Source: Pseudomonas pohangensis
GTDB lineage: Bacteria > Pseudomonadota > Gammaproteobacteria > Pseudomonadales > Pseudomonadaceae
DNA length: 64,000 bases
Direction: 5' to 3'
NCBI RefSeq assembly: GCF_900105995.1
Contig: NZ_LT629785.1
Coordinates: 3,705,590-3,769,589, forward strand
Part shown: one piece after another, positions 60,862-64,000 of the stretch
How the letters are laid out: each line of letters starts with the position of its first letter
Position numbering within the stretch: position 1 is the first letter of the stretch
The notes under the pieces: generated by a model
What the model saw: only the letters and a program-made list of their open reading frames with translations
Databases searched by the model: none
What the model was told of the DNA's origin: nothing
Program-made: the position numbers and the translations under genes

Positions 60862-61733
60862 GACTCTCGATCAGCCACGAAACCACCTACACCTATGCCG
60901 ATCAGGTGCGCAGCAGCATTCAGTATCTGCGCCTGACCCCGCAGGAAAGCGAGCGCCAGCATGTGGTCGAGTGGTGGCTCGATCTGCCGGGCCTGGTCGA
61001 GGCGCAACGCGATGCCTACGGCAACATCCTGCATGTGCTGACCCTCGAACAGCCGCATGACTCGATCACCATCGGTGCGCGCGGGGTGGTCGAGATCGAC
61101 GTGAACTGTGAAGGTGAGCACGACAGCGGCTCGCCATGGCCGTACACCCGCACCACAGCGCTGACCGAGGCGGATCCGGCGTTGCGCGAATTTGCCCTGA
61201 AGATCTGCGGGGAGGGGCGCCAGCGCAGTGACCTGATCCAGCTGATGCATGCCCTGCTGGAAGCCATGCCCTACAGCCCCGGTGCAACCGACGTGGAAAG
61301 TACTGCGGCCGGTGCGTTTGCCGCGGGCGCCGGGGTTTGTCAGGACCATACCCATGCCTTTGTTGCCTGCGCCCGCAGTCTGGGTATCCCGGCGCGCTAT
61401 GTGTCCGGCTACCTGTACAGCGATGATCTTGCGCACCTGGCCAGCCATGCCTGGGCGGAAGCCTGGCTGGATGGTGTCTGGTATTGCTTCGATGTCACCA
61501 ACGGTTTGTCGCGTCCCGAACGGCATCTGAAGCTGGCGGTCGGCATGGATTATCTGGATGCCTGCCCGGTACGCGGCATGCGCCGCGGTGGTGGCAGCGA
61601 GAAGATGCACGCACAGGTGTATGTGCACCCCAATGCCGAGCAACAACAGGATCGCCCGGAGCAGCAGCAGAAACAGCAACAGCAACAGCAGCAACAGCAG
61701 CAGCAACAGCAGCAGCAACAACAGCGTCGATAG
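60858..61733 (+). CDS. Transglutaminase-like peptidase with poly-Gln tail
   Basis: The protein has 291 residues from ATG 60858. It has the N-terminal bacterial transglutaminase-like region (MRLSISHETTYTYADQVRSSIQYLRLTPQ), then the Cys-His-Asp core GVCQDHTHAFVACARSLGIPARYVSGY, HAWAEAWLDGVWYCFDVTNG. The last 30 residues are almost pure Gln, with 17 in a row before Arg-Arg. Closely related proteins end soon after HAQVYV, so the tail is an addition. It is the third gene of the ATP-grasp/alpha-E operon. Confidence 0.92.
   Translation: MRLSISHETTYTYADQVRSSIQYLRLTPQESERQHVVEWWLDLPGLVEAQRDAYGNILHVLTLEQPHDSITIGARGVVEIDVNCEGEHDSGSPWPYTRTTALTEADPALREFALKICGEGRQRSDLIQLMHALLEAMPYSPGATDVESTAAGAFAAGAGVCQDHTHAFVACARSLGIPARYVSGYLYSDDLAHLASHAWAEAWLDGVWYCFDVTNGLSRPERHLKLAVGMDYLDACPVRGMRRGGGSEKMHAQVYVHPNAEQQQDRPEQQQKQQQQQQQQQQQQQQQQQRR
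61674..61724 (+). repeat. CAG/CAA microsatellite encoding 17 consecutive glutamines
   Basis: This is an uninterrupted run of CAG and CAA codons, mixed in near-regular CAG-CAG-CAA patterns. It ends two codons before the stop. Two shorter Gln runs (QQQ) lie just upstream. Such a tract is prone to slippage. Confidence 0.95.
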
Positions 61734-61966
61734 CCGGACGGCAGCGCCGTGAACCGTGGCGCTGCCAGATCCGGTCTGTCTGTACTGGATGGCTGTTCAG
61801 TGCTGCTTCAGCGGGTCTGGCCAGCGCTGCCGGCGGACAGCTCCGGTTACACATACACAGCTTCTCAACCTCGGGCAGCCTGCATACTTTCAGGAGCCGG
61901 GACTCTCGCGTCTCCGCTTCACAGCCCATCCAGCCAGTGCTGCCGACTTAAATCGCGGTGAGCGCC

Positions 61967-62695
61967 ATGATCGAGCCGCCCATGACCACCCGCCCCACCC
62001 ACAAACCACGGCCGCTGATTGACCTGCTGGTCAGTCTGCTGCTGCCCTCGCTGATTCTGATGAAGTTGAGTGGCGAAGCCGATCTGGGCGCAGATCGCGC
62101 GCTGATTCTGGCACTGGCCTTTCCCTTCGGCTGGGGCGCCTTCGAGCTGATCAGATACCGCAAATTCAACTTCATTGCCTTGCTCGGCCTGATCAGCATC
62201 CTGCTGACCGGGAGCATTGGCCTGTTGCAGCTGGATGCCGGCTGGCTGGCGGTCAAGGAGGCGGCCATTCCGGGGCTGATCGGTCTGGCCGTGCTGCTTT
62301 CGACGCGCACACGCTACCCGCTGATCCGCACGCTGCTGTTCAACAATGCAGTGCTCAATACCGGGCTGATCACCGATCGGCTGGCGGCTTCGGGCAATAC
62401 CCGAGTGTTCGAGGAACGCTTGCTCAAGGCCACCTACTGGTTGAGCAGTACGTTTTTCTTTTCTTCGGCGATGAACTACGTGCTGGCCAAGTGGATCGTG
62501 GTCAGCCCGGCCGGCAGCGAAGCCTTCAATGCCGAACTGGGCCGTATGAATCTGCTCAGCTATCCGATGATCGCCATTCCCTCGATGCTGATGCTGATGG
62601 CTATCTTCTATTACCTGTGGCGCAATATTCAGGAACTCACCGGTCTGAAGCTGGAGGAGGTGATCCATGATCCGGACAAGGACAAGACGGCCTGA
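61967..62695 (+). CDS. VC0807-like inner-membrane protein
   Basis: The protein has about 242 residues and six or so membrane helices (about 24-36, 46-60, 70-90, 95-110, 150-170 and 195-215). It includes LLSTRTRYPLIRTLLFNNAVLNT and FEERLLKATYWLSSTFFFSSAMNYVLAKWIV, typical of the VC0807 group. The function is unknown. The start may be ATG 61967, 61982 or the GTG at 61958 (with GCGGTG rather than a clear ribosome site). Confidence 0.75.
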   Translation: MIEPPMTTRPTHKPRPLIDLLVSLLLPSLILMKLSGEADLGADRALILALAFPFGWGAFELIRYRKFNFIALLGLISILLTGSIGLLQLDAGWLAVKEAAIPGLIGLAVLLSTRTRYPLIRTLLFNNAVLNTGLITDRLAASGNTRVFEERLLKATYWLSSTFFFSSAMNYVLAKWIVVSPAGSEAFNAELGRMNLLSYPMIAIPSMLMLMAIFYYLWRNIQELTGLKLEEVIHDPDKDKTA

Positions 62696-62710
62696 TGCAC
62701 CGGCAGCGCC

Positions 62711-63154
62711 CTAGCCCAGCCAGTTGACCCCGGCAAACTTGCTGTGGAAGCTGGCGGGCATGGCGGTCACTTTGCCGCTCTGGTAGTTGAAGAAGACGAA
62801 CCCGGATTTGGCCATGGCCACCAGTGCGCCATCGGCCGGGCGGGTAATGCGGAAGGTGATGTCGCCGCCGTATGGGTTGAAGTCCATCACGCCGACTTCG
62901 AACAGCAACAGGTCACGGGCGTGGGCTTCGGCGCGGTAGGTGGTGGCCAGATCGGTAACGATGATGCCGACACCGTCGAGCGGCACCTCGGGAATGCCGA
63001 ACTCGAACAGAAAGCGCGCCCGCGCTTCGGAAATCATCGAGATCATCGAATCATTGCCCAGATGGTTGGCAGCGTTGATGTCGGTGACCCGGACGGTGAG
63101 TTGGGTACGGTAGCAATACTGGTCTTCGGGAAATTGCAGGTTCAGGCGTGCCAT
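62711..63154 (-). CDS. Acyl-CoA thioesterase (4HBT, hotdog fold)
   Basis: This 147-residue hotdog protein starts with MARLNLQFPEDQYCYRTQLTVRVTDINAANHLGNDSMISMISEARARFLFEFG. The pattern Asn-His-Leu-Gly-Asn-Asp and the Glu of the long helix match 4HBT/YbgC-type thioesterases. It cleaves acyl-CoA in the cytoplasm; the chain preference is unknown. It is convergent with the membrane protein gene and divergent from the dehydratase gene. Confidence 0.85.
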   Translation of the reverse strand: MARLNLQFPEDQYCYRTQLTVRVTDINAANHLGNDSMISMISEARARFLFEFGIPEVPLDGVGIIVTDLATTYRAEAHARDLLLFEVGVMDFNPYGGDITFRITRPADGALVAMAKSGFVFFNYQSGKVTAMPASFHSKFAGVNWLG

Positions 63155-63332
63155 AGTGGTGTTGTGCCTCGGGCGCAGCGGTCAGCGCTGTCAGGGGTGG
63201 GTGGCAGGTGGGCTATTGTCCTGCAGTTCGGCTGATTGTGTCTGCTGCCTGCCGGCGTCGGGTGCATTCGCTCTGGCCGACAGCCGCGCATTACCGGCTA
63301 GACTGAGATTTTGCTGGAGTGGAAATACGTTT

Positions 63333-64000
63333 ATGCCGGTTATGCGCCCACCTTCCCTGCTGCCTACCCTGATGTCCACGCTGGGGCTGTTCCGGCATGC
63401 CCATCGCGGACTTGCCGAGCCGGCACAGATGCCCTGCATCGAGCGAACCTTGCCCGCCGGCGCGCTTGACCCGAAATGGCTCAAGGCCTATTGCGCTTGC
63501 ATCGGCTTGCCGGCAGTTCCGCAGGATTGTTTGCCGCCGCTGACCCTGCAGATTGCCGGCGCCCCCCTGCATATGGCGATCCTGGCAGACGCTGCGTTTC
63601 CGTTCCCGGCGCTGGGACTGGTGCACATGACGCAGGGGGTGAGCCAGAGCCGGGCGATTCCCGCTGATGCCCTGCTGAGCCTGCGCGCCTTCAGCGGCGA
63701 AGCCCGCCTTGAGAAGCGCGGCATGAGCTTCGGCCTGATCACCGAGGCGAGTCTGCACGGTGAAGTGGTCTGGCGTGGCGAAACCCGCGCACTGGCAATC
63801 GACCGGTCACGGCAATCTGTCCCGGCGGTCGAGCGCAGCAGCCCGGAGGCCATTGCGGCGACGGCCGGCAAGCCGCGTTGCGAGGTGCGCCTGCAGGTGC
63901 CGGAAGCTACCGGCCGGCATTATGCCGGTATTGCCGGTGACCTCAATCCGATCCACCAGCATGCGTTGCTGGCCCGCCTGTTCGGCTTCCGCCGGGCCAT
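63333..64000 (+). CDS. MaoC-like acyl dehydratase, 3' end outside window
   Basis: The first 222 codons are seen, from ATG 63333 (MPVMRPPSLLPTLMSTLGLF). It includes YAGIAGDLNPIHQHALLARLFGFRRA, the hotdog hydratase signature with catalytic Asp and His in AGDLNPIH. The N-terminal half is a degenerate hotdog domain, as in double-domain enoyl-CoA hydratases. It probably acts on enoyl-thioesters of lipid metabolism. The frame runs off the window. Confidence 0.85.
   Translation, partial: MPVMRPPSLLPTLMSTLGLFRHAHRGLAEPAQMPCIERTLPAGALDPKWLKAYCACIGLPAVPQDCLPPLTLQIAGAPLHMAILADAAFPFPALGLVHMTQGVSQSRAIPADALLSLRAFSGEARLEKRGMSFGLITEASLHGEVVWRGETRALAIDRSRQSVPAVERSSPEAIAATAGKPRCEVRLQVPEATGRHYAGIAGDLNPIHQHALLARLFGFRRA

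Noticed and set aside
61641..61733. CRISPR-like or tandem intergenic repeat
   Set aside because: The repeat is an in-frame CAG/CAA run within the transglutaminase gene; there are no spacers.

Overview
The window is a high-GC chromosomal segment from a facultatively anaerobic, nitrate-respiring gammaproteobacterium of the Pseudomonas type. The evidence is the pseudomonad core order comM-ubiK-glnK-amtB-sutA ... xerC-DUF484-dapF-lysA-lptM/cyaY at about 3.9-13.8 kb, SutA itself (a pseudomonad RNA polymerase-binding protein), a narXL-narK1K2GHJI cluster with a PpiC-type isomerase and moaA, and a Dnr-like regulator. No rRNA, tRNA, CRISPR array or prophage was seen. One insertion sequence (IS481 family) is present.

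Layout. 0-3.9 kb: RND efflux adaptor (5' end missing) and pump. 3.9-8.5 kb: comM, ubiK, then the nitrogen-controlled glnK-amtB operon with two NtrC-type sites and a sigma-54 promoter, then sutA. 8.5-14.6 kb: HAD phosphatase, xerC, DUF484, dapF, lysA and lptM on the minus strand, divergent from cyaY-DUF1289, plus two small conserved genes. 14.8-17.8 kb: a DUF3302/HlyD/outer-membrane-factor export operon. 18.3-21.6 kb: a large Cys-type arylsulfatase and a Sel1-repeat protein. 21.7-26.5 kb: an anaerobic block with nnrS, ubiU-ubiV-ubiT (oxygen-independent ubiquinone synthesis), a DGC zinc protein and dnr. 26.7-32.3 kb: carbonic anhydrase, patatin lipase, and a GlxA-type regulator divergent from a molybdopterin oxidoreductase. 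32.4-33.4 kb: the IS481-family element, inserted exactly at the narL stop codon. 33.4-47.8 kb: narLX divergent from narK1K2GHJI, PPIase and moaA. 47.9-52.9 kb: small hypothetical, OsmC, MAPEG, a Crp-type HTH remnant, DUF2252 and a second arylsulfatase. 53.1-56.6 kb: class III ribonucleotide reductase genes with the glycyl-radical domain on a separate 53-codon gene. 56.7-64 kb: a WS/DGAT acyltransferase with a Lys/Ala/Pro tail, an ATP-grasp/alpha-E/transglutaminase operon ending in poly-Gln, a membrane protein, a thioesterase and a partial MaoC-like dehydratase.

How it fits together. Five sites matching the Anr/Dnr (Fnr) box TTGAN-N4-NTCAA lie upstream of nnrS, ubiU, narK1, an osmC-like gene and nrdD. 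Nitrate uptake and reduction, molybdenum cofactor synthesis, quinone synthesis without oxygen, NO-related functions and anaerobic dNTP synthesis are therefore probably switched on together at low oxygen, with NarXL adding nitrate control. The most unusual feature is the split NrdD: the large protein ends just after its zinc-binding Cys cluster, and the RVMGY glycyl-radical segment is a separate short gene between nrdD and nrdG, with a REP-like element between the two NrdD genes.
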